Assembly (NCBI RefSeq): GCF_014650555.1
Contig: NZ_BMVE01000006.1
Location: 1-64,000 of the forward strand
DNA length: 64,000 nt
Direction: 5' to 3'
DNA from: Streptomyces goshikiensis
GTDB taxonomy: Bacteria; Actinomycetota; Actinomycetes; Streptomycetales; Streptomycetaceae
The position numbers and the translations under genes are program-made. The notes under the pieces are model-generated. The model saw only the letters and a program-made list of their open reading frames with translations. It ran no database searches and was not told where the DNA came from. Of the stretch, positions 44,682 through 52,427 are shown piece by piece. Position 1 is the stretch's first letter. Each line of letters begins with the position of its first letter.

Positions 44682-45647
44682 ATGCGCGCCCAGTTCGTCA
44701 TGTCGGAGATCGGCGTCGGTCTCCGTCGCAATCTCACGATGACCTTCGCGGTCATCATCTCCGTCGCCCTGTCGCTGGCCCTGTTCGGTGGCTCCCTGCT
44801 CATGCGCGACCAGGTCAGCGCCATGAAGGGGTACTGGTACGACAAGGTCAACGTCTCGATCTACCTCTGCAACGAGGCGGACGCCAAGGACAGCGCCGAC
44901 GCCAAGGGCGGCCAGGCCGGCGCCGCGGGCGGGGGCGGGGGCGCGGTCTGTTCCAAGGGCGCGGTGACCGCCGAGCAGAAGAAGTCCATCGAGACCGACC
45001 TCAAGGCGATGGACCTCGTCGACTCGGTCCACTACGAGTCCTCCGACGAGGCCTACAAGCACTACAAGGAGCGCTTCGGCCACACCGCCCTGGCCTCGGT
45101 GATCACCCCGGACCAGATGCCGGACTCCTTCCGGGTGAAGCTCAAGCAGCCCGAGAAGTACAAGGTCATCACCAGCTCCTTCGCCGGCCGTGACGGCGTC
45201 CAGTCGGTGGAGGACCAGCACAACCAGCTGGACAACCTCTTCGGGATGCTCAGCGCGCTCAACTGGGCCGCCCTCGGCATCATGCTGATCATGCTGGTGG
45301 TCGCGCTGCTGCTGATCGTCAACACGGTGCGCGTCTCGGCGTTCAGCCGGCGCCGCGAGACCGGGATCATGAGGCTCGTGGGTGCCTCCAGCTTCTACAT
45401 CCAGGTCCCGTTCATCATGGAGGCCGCGTTCGCCGGCCTCATCGGCGCGGTCGTCGCCTGCGGCATGCTCGGCGTCGGCCAGTACTTCGTGATCGACCAC
45501 GGTGTCGCGCTCCGCGCGAAGATGGAGCTGATCAACTTCATCGGCTGGGACTCCGTCCTCACCAAGCTGCCGCTGGTGCTCGCCATCGGCGTGCTGATGC
45601 CCTCGCTCGCGGCCTTCATCGCGTTGCGCAAGTACCTGAAGGTGTGA
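44682..45647 (+). CDS. ftsX: Cell division membrane protein FtsX
   Basis: This 321-aa FtsX has a first membrane helix (TMTFAVIISVALSLALFGGSLLM), a large extracytoplasmic domain with a Gly/Ala-rich insert bounded by two Cys (near residues 65 and 88, which may form a disulfide), and three C-terminal helices. The C-terminal cytoplasmic motif SRRRETGIMRLVGASSFYIQVPF is typical of the family. FtsX passes the FtsE ATPase signal to periplasmic hydrolases (RipC in mycobacteria). The ATG is 16 nt after ftsE, so they form one operon. Confidence 0.96.
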   Translation: MRAQFVMSEIGVGLRRNLTMTFAVIISVALSLALFGGSLLMRDQVSAMKGYWYDKVNVSIYLCNEADAKDSADAKGGQAGAAGGGGGAVCSKGAVTAEQKKSIETDLKAMDLVDSVHYESSDEAYKHYKERFGHTALASVITPDQMPDSFRVKLKQPEKYKVITSSFAGRDGVQSVEDQHNQLDNLFGMLSALNWAALGIMLIMLVVALLLIVNTVRVSAFSRRRETGIMRLVGASSFYIQVPFIMEAAFAGLIGAVVACGMLGVGQYFVIDHGVALRAKMELINFIGWDSVLTKLPLVLAIGVLMPSLAAFIALRKYLKV

Positions 45648-45701
45648 CAAGCGCCCCGTGCGCGGTCCGGTCAACCCTCCTTGCCGGCACGGGGCTTGTC
45701 C

Positions 45702-45707
45702 TAGACT
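45702..45707 (+). promoter_or_regulatory. Leaderless -10 box of S41 protease gene
   Basis: TAGACT ends 7 nt before ATG 45715, with TTGCC at 45681 as a possible -35 at short spacing. This suggests an own, leaderless promoter for the protease gene inside the ftsEX-smpB cluster. Confidence 0.45.
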
Positions 45708-45714
45708 CGGCGCC

Positions 45715-46917
45715 ATGCCCGGTCTGCCCGCCCGATGTCCCCGGCCCCGCGACCTGCGTCGCGGGGCCGTTTTGACGTGGGTGTTCCTCGTGGCCGTCGG
45801 CGCCGCGGCGAGCACCGGATGCTGGGACCGCACCGGTGCCGCCGGCGCCGCCGGCAGCGCCGCCGTCTTACCTTCCGTCCGTACGAGCGCTCCCGCGCCG
45901 CAGGCGTCCCGCCCGGCCGGCACCGCCGACCGGGAAGCCGTCGCCCGCGCCGCCGCCGAGGCCGTCGCGGAGGGCAAGTCCGGCAAGAAGGCCGCCCAGG
46001 AGGTGGTCAGCCGCAGCGGGGACCGCTGGGGCGCCGTCTACGACCAGGGCGAGTACGCCGCCTTCGCCGAGGACCTCGACGGCCGCTGGACCGGCGTCGG
46101 GCTGTGGGCCGGGCGCGGCCGGGGCGGCCGCGTCGAGGTCGAGCGGGTCCAGCCCGGCGGGCCCGCCGCCCGGGCCGGGCTGCGCGCCGGCGACCGGCTG
46201 CTGAGCGTCGACGGGCACGCGGTCACCGGCCTCGCCGTCGCCGACGTGGTGGCCCTGCTCCGCGGGGCGGCCGGAACCCCGGCCGTGCTCTGCCTCAGCC
46301 GGGACGGCGCCGACTTCACCGAGACCCTGCGGCGCGAACAGCTGCGCGCCGAGCCCGTGACCGTACGGGAGCTCCCGGGCGGGATCACCGTCATCAAGGT
46401 CGCCTCCTTCACCCGGGGCTCCGGCGAGCGTGTGCGGGCGGCCGTGCGCGCGGCCCCGGCCGGCGCCCGCCTGATGCTGGACCTGCGCGGCAACCCGGGC
46501 GGGCTGGTTACCGAGGCGGTCACCGCCGCCTCCGCGTTCCTCGACGGCGGCCTCGTGGCGACGTACGACGTACGGGGCACCCAGCGCGCCCTGTACGCGG
46601 CCCGCGGCGGGGACACCACGCGGCCCCTGGTGGCGCTGGTCGACAGCGGCACCATGAGCGCGGCCGAGCTGCTGACGGGCGCCCTCCAGGACCGCGGCCG
46701 GGCGGTGGCCGTCGGGACCCGCACCTTCGGCAAGGGCTCGGTGCAGATGCCGACGCGGCTGCCGGACGGCTCGGTGGCGGAGCTGACGGTGGGTACGTAC
46801 CGCACGCCGGGGGGCCGCAGCCTGGATGGCGCCGGCATCACCCCCGACGTGCCGGCCGACGAGGGGGCCGAGGAACGGGCCCGCACGGTATTGGGTGGCC
46901 TCGGGGTGGGTCCGTAG
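45715..46917 (+). CDS. S41 family C-terminal processing protease
   Basis: This 400-aa protease has an N-terminal signal or anchor with a lipobox-like AASTGC (Cys36), a PDZ domain (about 110-190, GVGLWAGRGRGGRVEVERVQPGGPAARAGLRAGDRLLSVDG) and a C-terminal peptidase S41 core. The nucleophile Ser is in DSGTMSAAELL and the Lys in TFGKGSVQ. Tail-specific proteases of this class trim envelope proteins; next to FtsEX a role in wall hydrolase control is plausible. A TTA codon (Leu52) makes translation dependent on the bldA tRNA in Streptomyces. Its stop lies in a dyad overlapping the smpB start. Confidence 0.9.
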   Translation: MPGLPARCPRPRDLRRGAVLTWVFLVAVGAAASTGCWDRTGAAGAAGSAAVLPSVRTSAPAPQASRPAGTADREAVARAAAEAVAEGKSGKKAAQEVVSRSGDRWGAVYDQGEYAAFAEDLDGRWTGVGLWAGRGRGGRVEVERVQPGGPAARAGLRAGDRLLSVDGHAVTGLAVADVVALLRGAAGTPAVLCLSRDGADFTETLRREQLRAEPVTVRELPGGITVIKVASFTRGSGERVRAAVRAAPAGARLMLDLRGNPGGLVTEAVTAASAFLDGGLVATYDVRGTQRALYAARGGDTTRPLVALVDSGTMSAAELLTGALQDRGRAVAVGTRTFGKGSVQMPTRLPDGSVAELTVGTYRTPGGRSLDGAGITPDVPADEGAEERARTVLGGLGVGP

Positions 46918-46936
46918 TGCGAAAATGACCGCACTA
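46915..46936 (+). promoter_or_regulatory. Inverted repeat overlapping S41 stop and smpB start
   Basis: A perfect 7-bp inverted repeat TAGTGCG-N8-CGCACTA runs from the S41 stop codon to the A of the smpB ATG. In RNA it would hide the start codon, and no Shine-Dalgarno is present. It could regulate or couple translation, or be a protein operator. Confidence 0.5.
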
Positions 46937-47421
46937 TGGCTAAGGAAAAAGGGCGCAAGCTGATCGCCCAGAACAAGAAGGCGCGGCACGACTACACGAT
47001 CATCGACACCTACGAGTGCGGTCTCGTGCTCACGGGTACCGAGGTCAAGTCCCTGCGCCAGGGACGTGCCTCGCTGGTGGACGGCTTCGTGTCGGTGGAG
47101 AGCGGCGAGGCCTGGCTCTACAACGTGCACGTGCCGGAGTACAGCCAGGGCACCTGGACCAACCACAGCGCCCGCCGCAAGCGCAAGCTCCTCCTGCACC
47201 GCGAGGAGATCGACAAGCTGGATTCGAAGACCGGCGAGACGGGCAACACGATCGTGCCGCTCGCGCTGTACTTCAAGGACGGCCGGGCCAAGGTCGAGAT
47301 CGCGCTGGCGAAGGGCAAGAAGGAGTACGACAAGCGCCAGGCCCTGCGCGAGAAGCAGGACACGCGCGAGACGAACCGGGTGATCTCGGCCGTGAAGCGC
47401 AAGGAACGCGGTCAGCTGTAA
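46936..47421 (+). CDS. smpB: SsrA-binding protein SmpB
   Basis: This 161-aa SmpB binds tmRNA and brings it to stalled ribosomes for trans-translation. Hallmarks are KKARHDYTIIDTYECGLVLTGTEVKSLRQG, the middle YSQGTWTNHSARRKRKLLLH, and the basic C-terminal tail after KGKKEYDKRQALREK that inserts into the empty mRNA channel. It is followed within 82 nt by the ssrA gene itself, the usual arrangement. The ATG at 46936 lies inside a dyad shared with the upstream stop codon and has no evident Shine-Dalgarno. Confidence 0.97.
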   Translation: MAKEKGRKLIAQNKKARHDYTIIDTYECGLVLTGTEVKSLRQGRASLVDGFVSVESGEAWLYNVHVPEYSQGTWTNHSARRKRKLLLHREEIDKLDSKTGETGNTIVPLALYFKDGRAKVEIALAKGKKEYDKRQALREKQDTRETNRVISAVKRKERGQL

Positions 47422-47465
47422 TCATCTGGCATCCCGTGGTCCACTTCGCGTACCATGGCGTCAGC

Positions 47466-47485
47466 GCACCGCCCCCGGGTGGTGC
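47466..47485 (+). terminator. Possible terminator between smpB and ssrA
   Basis: A GC-rich hairpin (GCACC with GGTGC plus inner pairs) followed by ACTTT lies between smpB and the tmRNA 5' end. It may end the smpB transcript or be read through. Confidence 0.45.
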
Positions 47486-47503
47486 ACTTTGAAAAAACAA
47501 CAT

Positions 47504-47892
47504 GGGGATGATCGGTTTCGACAGCGGATGTCGATGCAGGGGAAGCGAGCCGAGGAAGCGGCAATGATCTCGCTAACCACATGTCGCAAAAAATAATCGC
47601 CAACTCCAAGAGCGATAACTCCCGCTTCACCCTCGCTGCCTAATAACAGTGAGCTGAAGCCTCTGTGAGGAGCGTCAGCCCGGAAGTGGTCCCGGTCCGG
47701 ATCCTGGCGTCAACTAGGGATCTAAACCTCTAACCCCGGTCACGGGGGCTGGAGGGAAATCAAACAGTGACTGAGCCCGTCGGAGACTTGTCCGTGTGAT
47801 CTCCGGGGCCGAGAAACTCGTAGCGGACTGCGCTCGGAGAAGCCCTGCTTCTGCACCGTTGGACGCGGGTTCGATTCCCGCCATCTCCACCA
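47504..47892 (+). ncRNA. ssrA: tmRNA (SsrA)
   Basis: This 389-nt transfer-messenger RNA has a tRNA-like end: the 5' GGGGAUG pairs with 3' CAUCUCC, with a T-loop GGTTCGATTCC and an encoded CCA at 47890-47892. The resume codon is GCC at 47599 and the tag peptide ANSKSDNSRFTLAA ends with TAA at 47641. The terminal LAA marks tagged proteins for ClpXP-type degradation. It lies directly after smpB. A 13-bp terminator follows at 47906. All key structures are visible, so the call is firm. Confidence 0.97.
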
Positions 47893-47905
47893 CCCCATGT
47901 GGGCA

Positions 47906-47936
47906 AAGGCCCCGCAGCCTCAAGCTGCGGGGCCTT
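47906..47936 (+). terminator. Intrinsic terminator after ssrA
   Basis: A perfect 13-bp stem (47906-47918 with 47924-47936) with a CTCAA loop and flanking A/T residues lies 13 nt after the tmRNA 3' end. It also faces the convergent toxin gene. Confidence 0.87.
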
Positions 47937-47957
47937 CGTCATGCCCGGCCCGCGGCG

Positions 47958-48215
47958 TCAGTAGTGATACCGGGCCTTGAGCACCTTCACTTCCTTGTCG
48001 TCCGCCCGGTACACGAGGCGGTGTTCGTCGTCGATCCGGCGGGACCAGTAACCGGTCAGTTCGCCCTTCAGGGGCTCGGGCTTGCCGATCCCGGTGAACG
48101 GGTCGCGCTGGATCTCGCCGATCAGGCGGGTGATCCGACGGGCCGTCTTGCGGTCGGAGGAGAGCCGGAACAGGAAGTCCTCCCAGGCGGCGGGGTCGAA
48201 GTGAACGCTCCTCAC
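47958..48215 (-). CDS. yoeB: YoeB/Txe family toxin (ribosome-dependent mRNA interferase)
   Basis: This 85-aa toxin begins MRSVHFDPAAWEDFLFRLSSDRK and ends with the typical YoeB C-terminus (RRIDDEHRLVYRADDKEVKVLKARYHY), which includes the catalytic-type Glu, Arg, His and terminal Tyr. YoeB cleaves mRNA in the ribosomal A site when not bound by YefM. The GTG start overlaps the antitoxin stop by 4 nt (GTGA), giving coupled synthesis. A YefM/YoeB pair of this kind has been characterised in Streptomyces lividans. Confidence 0.93.
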   Translation of the reverse strand: MRSVHFDPAAWEDFLFRLSSDRKTARRITRLIGEIQRDPFTGIGKPEPLKGELTGYWSRRIDDEHRLVYRADDKEVKVLKARYHY

Positions 48216-48487
48216 TCCTCCCCTCCGGCCAACCGCCTCAGCTCTTCCATGGACTTGGTGACCGCGGGCGCGCCCTCGCGATCGCGGGCGACGGCCTCCA
48301 TCAGCCTCTGGGCGTTGGCGGGGGAGCGCAGCAGGTAGACCGTCTCCTGCCAGGAGTCGTAGTCGTCGGCGGACATCAGGACGGCGTCGCCGTTCTTGGA
48401 GGTGATGCGCACCGGGTCGTGGTCGGTGTTGACGCGTTCGATCAAGGGGAACAGGGTCGCCCTGGCTTCACTGGCGCTTATCGACAT
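48212..48487 (-). CDS. yefM: YefM/Phd family antitoxin
   Basis: This 91-aa antitoxin has a Phd/YefM N-terminal DNA-binding fold (SISASEARATLFPLIERVNTDHDPVRITSKNGDAVLMSADDYDSW) and a disordered acidic C-terminus that neutralises YoeB. It represses its own promoter with the toxin as co-repressor. An inverted repeat GGTACGAG/CTCGTACC just upstream fits an operator. The ATG at 48487 follows GGAGGAGCGG-type Shine-Dalgarno sequence. It is the first gene of the leftward pair, separated from the MFS gene by 28 nt. Confidence 0.93.
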   Translation of the reverse strand: MSISASEARATLFPLIERVNTDHDPVRITSKNGDAVLMSADDYDSWQETVYLLRSPANAQRLMEAVARDREGAPAVTKSMEELRRLAGGEE

Positions 48488-48506
48488 GGTCCGCTCCTCC
48501 GGTTGT

Positions 48507-48536
48507 GGTACGAGTTTACGGTACCTGGCTCGTACC
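48507..48536. promoter_or_regulatory. Candidate YefM operator
   Basis: A perfect 8-bp inverted repeat (GGTACGAG at 48507-48514, CTCGTACC at 48529-48536) has a further GGTACC within. It lies just upstream of yefM and reaches into the end of the MFS gene. Autoregulation is inferred from the family. Confidence 0.55.
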
Positions 48537-49802
48537 GGAAAGTCGTACCGGATATGTGTGGGTGGCGAGGCTCGCGGCGGCCAGGAGGGCCGCGGTCGCG
48601 GGGAGGGCGTAGGGGGTCGTGGTGCCCAGGTGGTCGACGGCGGCGCCCGCGGTGGCGGAGCCGGCGGCTATGCCGGTGAGGATGGCGGTGACGGCCAGGG
48701 TCATGGACTCGTTGAGGCGGCCCTCGGGGGCCAGGGCGTGGACCTCGGACATGGCGGTGACCATCGTCGGGGCCGTGGCCATGCCCGCCAGCAGCAGCGC
48801 GCCGGCCAGCAGGGGGAGCGAGCCGGTGGACGCGGCCGCCCACGGCAGCGTCATCGCCGCCGCCATGGCGAGCAGGCAGCCGCGCAGGCCGCGCGGGCGC
48901 AGGGTGCCGTAGAGCAGGCCCGCCGCGCAGGAGCCGGCGGCCTGAAGGGCCAGTACCGGCCCGGAGGCGGCCCCCAGTCCCCGCGCGTCGAGGTGGGCGA
49001 TCGAGGTGACCTCCATCGAGCCGAACACCGCGCCCAGGCAGAGGAAGAGGGCCAGCAGGGGCAGCAGCGGGCGCAGCGGGGACGGCTGCCGGGTCGCCGG
49101 GGCGCCCGAGGGCGGCGGCTCCGTGCCGCGCTGCGCGGTGAAGACCAGCATCCCGGTCAGGAGCAGCAGCGCGCCGGTCAGGGTGCCCGCCTCCGGGAAG
49201 ACGGCGGTGCACAGGAACGCCGCGAGGACCGGGCCGGCCATGTAGCAGAACTCGTCGGCGGCCTGCTCGAAGGACATCGCGGTGTGGTGCGCGCCGGGGG
49301 AGCCGCGCAGCAGCAGGGTCCAGCGGGCCCGGGACATGCCGCCGATGTTGGGGGTCGTCGCGGTCGCCGCGTACGAGGCGAACAGGGTCCACGCGGGGGC
49401 GTCCAGGGCCACGCACAGGACGAGCGAGAGCGAGCCGAGGACCGCGATCAGGGTGGCGGGGACGGCGATCCGGGCCTGCCCGTGGCGGTCGACGAGCCGT
49501 GCCGTGAGCGGCGCGACGAACGCGGTGGCGGCCAGGCCGGTGGCGGTGACGGCGCCGGCGAGGGCGTACGAGCCGCGCTGCCCGGCGATCATCATGACCG
49601 CGCTGATCCCGAACATGCCCATGGGGAGGCGGGCGATGAGGTTCCCGGCGGTGAAGGCGCGGGTGCCGGGGAGGGTGAACAGGCGCCGGTAGGGGCCCTC
49701 GGGGGAGCGGCGCGCCGGGCGCCGCGGGGCGGCGAGGACGAGGGTGGAGCCGGTGACCGTCATGAGGCAGGGGGGCGCGGGGGGAGCGGGTGTCGCGGGC
49801 AT
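48516..49802 (-). CDS. MFS transporter
   Basis: This 428-aa protein of the major facilitator superfamily has about twelve hydrophobic helices. It shows the usual GxxxDRxG/R-like loop (ARLVDRHGQARI) after helix two, a central cytoplasmic loop near residue 230 (PPSGAPATRQPSP) and a second half. It is probably an efflux pump; the substrate is not predictable. The start is ATG 49802; an internal ATG at 49763 is possible. It is divergent from the LysR-type gene, which is a likely regulator. Confidence 0.85.
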   Translation of the reverse strand: MPATPAPPAPPCLMTVTGSTLVLAAPRRPARRSPEGPYRRLFTLPGTRAFTAGNLIARLPMGMFGISAVMMIAGQRGSYALAGAVTATGLAATAFVAPLTARLVDRHGQARIAVPATLIAVLGSLSLVLCVALDAPAWTLFASYAATATTPNIGGMSRARWTLLLRGSPGAHHTAMSFEQAADEFCYMAGPVLAAFLCTAVFPEAGTLTGALLLLTGMLVFTAQRGTEPPPSGAPATRQPSPLRPLLPLLALFLCLGAVFGSMEVTSIAHLDARGLGAASGPVLALQAAGSCAAGLLYGTLRPRGLRGCLLAMAAAMTLPWAAASTGSLPLLAGALLLAGMATAPTMVTAMSEVHALAPEGRLNESMTLAVTAILTGIAAGSATAGAAVDHLGTTTPYALPATAALLAAASLATHTYPVRLSGTSQVP

Positions 49803-49874
49803 GGATCAAGGTTCCGGCCGGGCCCGCACCGGCGTCCAACACCTGTTCCTTGCGGATTGACCGCCTCCTGTTGT

Positions 49875-49880
49875 TAGTCT
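49875..49880 (+). promoter_or_regulatory. Leaderless -10 box of LysR gene
   Basis: TAGTCT ends 6 nt before GTG 49887. Together with the lack of a Shine-Dalgarno this suggests a leaderless mRNA. Confidence 0.45.
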
Positions 49881-49886
49881 CCGGGC

Positions 49887-50852
49887 GTGATGTCCCGAGA
49901 CGTGGAACCCCGGCTGCTGCGCTCCTTCGTGGCCGTGGCGGAGGAACTGCACTTCACCCGGGCCGCCGCCCGGCTGTACGTCGCCCAGCAGGCGCTCAGC
50001 AGGGACGTGCGGCGCCTCGAACAGATCCTGGGCGCGGTGCTGTTCGTACGCACCACCCGGGCCGTCGAGCTGACCGCCGACGGGGAGCGGCTGCTGCCGC
50101 AGGCCCGGCGGGTGCTGGGGGCCCACGAGGAGCTCGCCGCGGCCTTCTGCGGCCCCCGGGTGCTGCTCGTCGACCTGAACACCGCCGGCCCCAGCAGCGG
50201 CCGCACCGTGCTGGAGCGGGCCCGCGAACTCGCCCCGGGGTGCGAGCTGATGGCCCGGTTCGAGAGCGGGCTCACCCACGCGGCCCGGGAGATCGCCGCC
50301 GGGCGCCTCGACGTGTCCTTCGGGTACGCCGCCGGGCTGGACCCGGGGCTGCGGGCCCGGCTCGCGTTCGCGCCCGTACGGTACGAACCGCTCGCGGTGC
50401 TGCTGCCCGCCGGGCATCCGCTGGCCGGGCTGGAGGAGGTACCGCTGGACGCGCTCGCGGGCGAGACCGTGTACGCCGGGGCGGGGAACCCGCGGACCGT
50501 GGAGTGGACGGGGCTGGCCCGCGAACTGTTCGCCGGGCGGGGCATCGCGACGGCGCCGCCCGCGCCCGTGGCCGTGGGCAAGGAGGAGTTCCGCCGGGTG
50601 ATGGCCAAAACCCGCAATCCGGTGCTGGTGACCGTGGACTTTCCCGACATGCCGGGCAGTGTCAAAAGGCCGCTGGTCGCGCCCGTACCGCTGTCACCCC
50701 TGGCGATGGTGTGGCGCAAGGGGTTCACCCATCCCGCTCTGGACGCGCTCACCGAGGCCGCCGCCGGGCTCGCGGCCGAGCGGGGCTGGCTGGAAACACC
50801 CCCCGGGAGCTGGTTGCCGGCCGCGCTCACACCCGTGGCCGACCGGGGGTGA
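49887..50852 (+). CDS. LysR family transcriptional regulator
   Basis: This 321-aa regulator has an N-terminal winged helix (LLRSFVAVAEELHFTRAAARLYVAQQALSRDVRRLEQILGAVLFVRTTRAVELTADG) and a C-terminal LysR substrate-binding domain (VLLVDLNTAGPSSGRTVLERARELAPG). It is divergent from the MFS transporter gene across 84 nt, so it probably controls that gene. It runs in the same direction as narK, 98 nt ahead; a role in nitrate control is possible but less likely because NnaR is present. The start is GTG 49887 or ATG 49890. Confidence 0.9.
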   Translation: MMSRDVEPRLLRSFVAVAEELHFTRAAARLYVAQQALSRDVRRLEQILGAVLFVRTTRAVELTADGERLLPQARRVLGAHEELAAAFCGPRVLLVDLNTAGPSSGRTVLERARELAPGCELMARFESGLTHAAREIAAGRLDVSFGYAAGLDPGLRARLAFAPVRYEPLAVLLPAGHPLAGLEEVPLDALAGETVYAGAGNPRTVEWTGLARELFAGRGIATAPPAPVAVGKEEFRRVMAKTRNPVLVTVDFPDMPGSVKRPLVAPVPLSPLAMVWRKGFTHPALDALTEAAAGLAAERGWLETPPGSWLPAALTPVADRG

Positions 50853-50870
50853 GTCCAAGGTTTCCCGCCG

Positions 50871-50898
50871 GTCACCGGGTGGGGACCGGGGCCGAAAC
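50871..50898 (+). promoter_or_regulatory. Candidate GlnR-type box before narK
   Basis: GTCAC at 50871 and GGGAC at 50882 are 11 bp apart, and GAAAC at 50894 follows. The pattern resembles the gTnAC-n6-GaAAC GlnR box expected before nitrate genes. The second site is imperfect. Confidence 0.4.
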
Positions 50899-50949
50899 GC
50901 GCCGTTCCTAGGATCGTCATCACGAACGCGACAGCAGTGGAGGCGTGTG

Positions 50950-52320
50950 ATGACCGGTACGACCGCACCGCGCAAGGGGGCCCGCTGGATCGAGCGGTGG
51001 GATCCCGAAGACCCGGTGTTCTGGAGGGAGTCGGGCGAGCGCACGGCCCGCCGCAACCTCCTGTACTCCGTGCTCTCCGAGCACATCGGGTTCTCGATCT
51101 GGTCGCTCTGGTCGGTGATGGTGCTCTTCATGGGCCCCGGGTACGGCATCGACCCCGCCGGGAAGTTCTTCCTCATCGCCACCGCCACCTTCGTCGGCGC
51201 CCTGGTGCGGGTCCCCTACACCTTCGCCGTCGCCCGGTTCGGCGGCCGCAACTGGACCGTCGTCAGCGCCCTGCTGCTGCTCGCGCCGACCACGGCCGCG
51301 CTGCTGGTCATGGAGCCCGGCACCTCGTACACCACCTTCCTGGCGGTGGCCGCGCTGACCGGCGTGGGCGGCGGCAACTTCGCCTCCTCCATGACGAACA
51401 TCAACGCCTTCTTCCCGCTGCGCAAGAAGGGCTGGGCGCTCGGCCTCAACGCGGGCGGCGGGAACATCGGCGTGCCCGTGGTGCAGCTCGCCGCGCTGCT
51501 GGTCATCGGGACCGCCGGCGCCGGACACCCGCGGCTGCTGCTGGCCGCCTACCTCCCGCTGATCGTGCTCGCGGCGGCCCTGGCCCTCGCCCGCATGGAC
51601 AACCTGGCGCCCGTGCGCAACGACACCGGCGCCGTCCGCGACGCCGTGCGCGACGCGCACACCTGGATCATGGCGTTCCTGTACATCGGCACCTTCGGGT
51701 CCTTCATCGGCTACAGCTTCGCCTTCGGACTGGTCCTCCAGACCCAGTTCGGGCGCACCCCCCTCCAGGCCGCCTCGCTGACCTTCATCGGGCCGCTGCT
51801 CGGCTCGCTGATCCGGCCGGTGGGCGGCGCGCTCGCCGACCGGTTCGGCGGGGCGCGGATCACCCTCGCGACGTTCGTGGCGATGGCCGCGGCCACCGGG
51901 GTGGTCGTCCTGGCCTCCGTACGGGAATCCCTGCCGGTGTTCCTCGTCGGGTTCGTGGCCCTGTTCGCGCTGAGCGGGCTCGGCAACGGCTCCACGTACA
52001 AGATGATCCCCGGGATCTTCCAGGCCAAGGCGCTCGCCCGGGGCATGGACGACGAGGCCGCGGCCGCCTACGGGCGCCGGCTGTCCGGGGCCGCGATGGG
52101 GCTGATCGGCGCCGTCGGGGCGCTCGGCGGACTCGGCATCAACCTGGTGTTCCGCGAGGCGTTCCTGAGCTCCGGGACCGGGACGGCCGCCTTCGTGACC
52201 TTCCTCGGCTTCTACGGGGCGTGCTGCGCGGTGACCTGGGCGGTATACCTTCGCCGGCCCGCCGCCGTGATCGCCAAGGCTTCCGGGGCGGCGGCGAAAC
52301 CGCAGCTCACCTCCGTGTAA
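50950..52320 (+). CDS. narK: Nitrate/nitrite MFS transporter NarK
   Basis: This 456-aa MFS transporter of the nitrate/nitrite porter family has about twelve helices and the two nitrate signatures: GVGGGNFASSMTNINAFFPLRKKGWALGLNAGGGNIG near residues 135-180, and LSGLGNGSTYKMIPGIFQ near 340-360. It imports nitrate or exports nitrite at the membrane. The ATG at 50950 is preceded by GTGGAGG. The nnaR gene follows after 107 nt in the same direction, a pairing also seen in S. coelicolor. Candidate GlnR-type boxes lie on both sides. Confidence 0.93.
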   Translation: MTGTTAPRKGARWIERWDPEDPVFWRESGERTARRNLLYSVLSEHIGFSIWSLWSVMVLFMGPGYGIDPAGKFFLIATATFVGALVRVPYTFAVARFGGRNWTVVSALLLLAPTTAALLVMEPGTSYTTFLAVAALTGVGGGNFASSMTNINAFFPLRKKGWALGLNAGGGNIGVPVVQLAALLVIGTAGAGHPRLLLAAYLPLIVLAAALALARMDNLAPVRNDTGAVRDAVRDAHTWIMAFLYIGTFGSFIGYSFAFGLVLQTQFGRTPLQAASLTFIGPLLGSLIRPVGGALADRFGGARITLATFVAMAAATGVVVLASVRESLPVFLVGFVALFALSGLGNGSTYKMIPGIFQAKALARGMDDEAAAAYGRRLSGAAMGLIGAVGALGGLGINLVFREAFLSSGTGTAAFVTFLGFYGACCAVTWAVYLRRPAAVIAKASGAAAKPQLTSV

Positions 52321-52326
52321 CGGGGG

Positions 52327-52364
52327 TTAACGGCGCCGAAATGCGACGGAACCGAGGCTGACAC
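52327..52364 (+). promoter_or_regulatory. Candidate GlnR/NnaR binding array before nnaR
   Basis: Four pentamers recur with an exact 11-bp period: TTAAC at 52327, GAAAT at 52338, GAACC at 52349 and GACAC at 52360, each separated by 6 nt. This fits the direct-repeat architecture of GlnR sites. It starts 6 nt after the narK stop. Confidence 0.42.
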
Positions 52365-52427
52365 GGCCCGTTGGCAGGCTCGGTCCCGGCACCCCGCGAC
52401 ACCGACCCACTGGCAAGGCAGGTCACG

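Noticed and set aside
47800..47892. A separate tRNA gene
   Set aside because: The T-arm and CCA end belong to the tRNA-like domain of tmRNA; the matching 5' half is at 47504.
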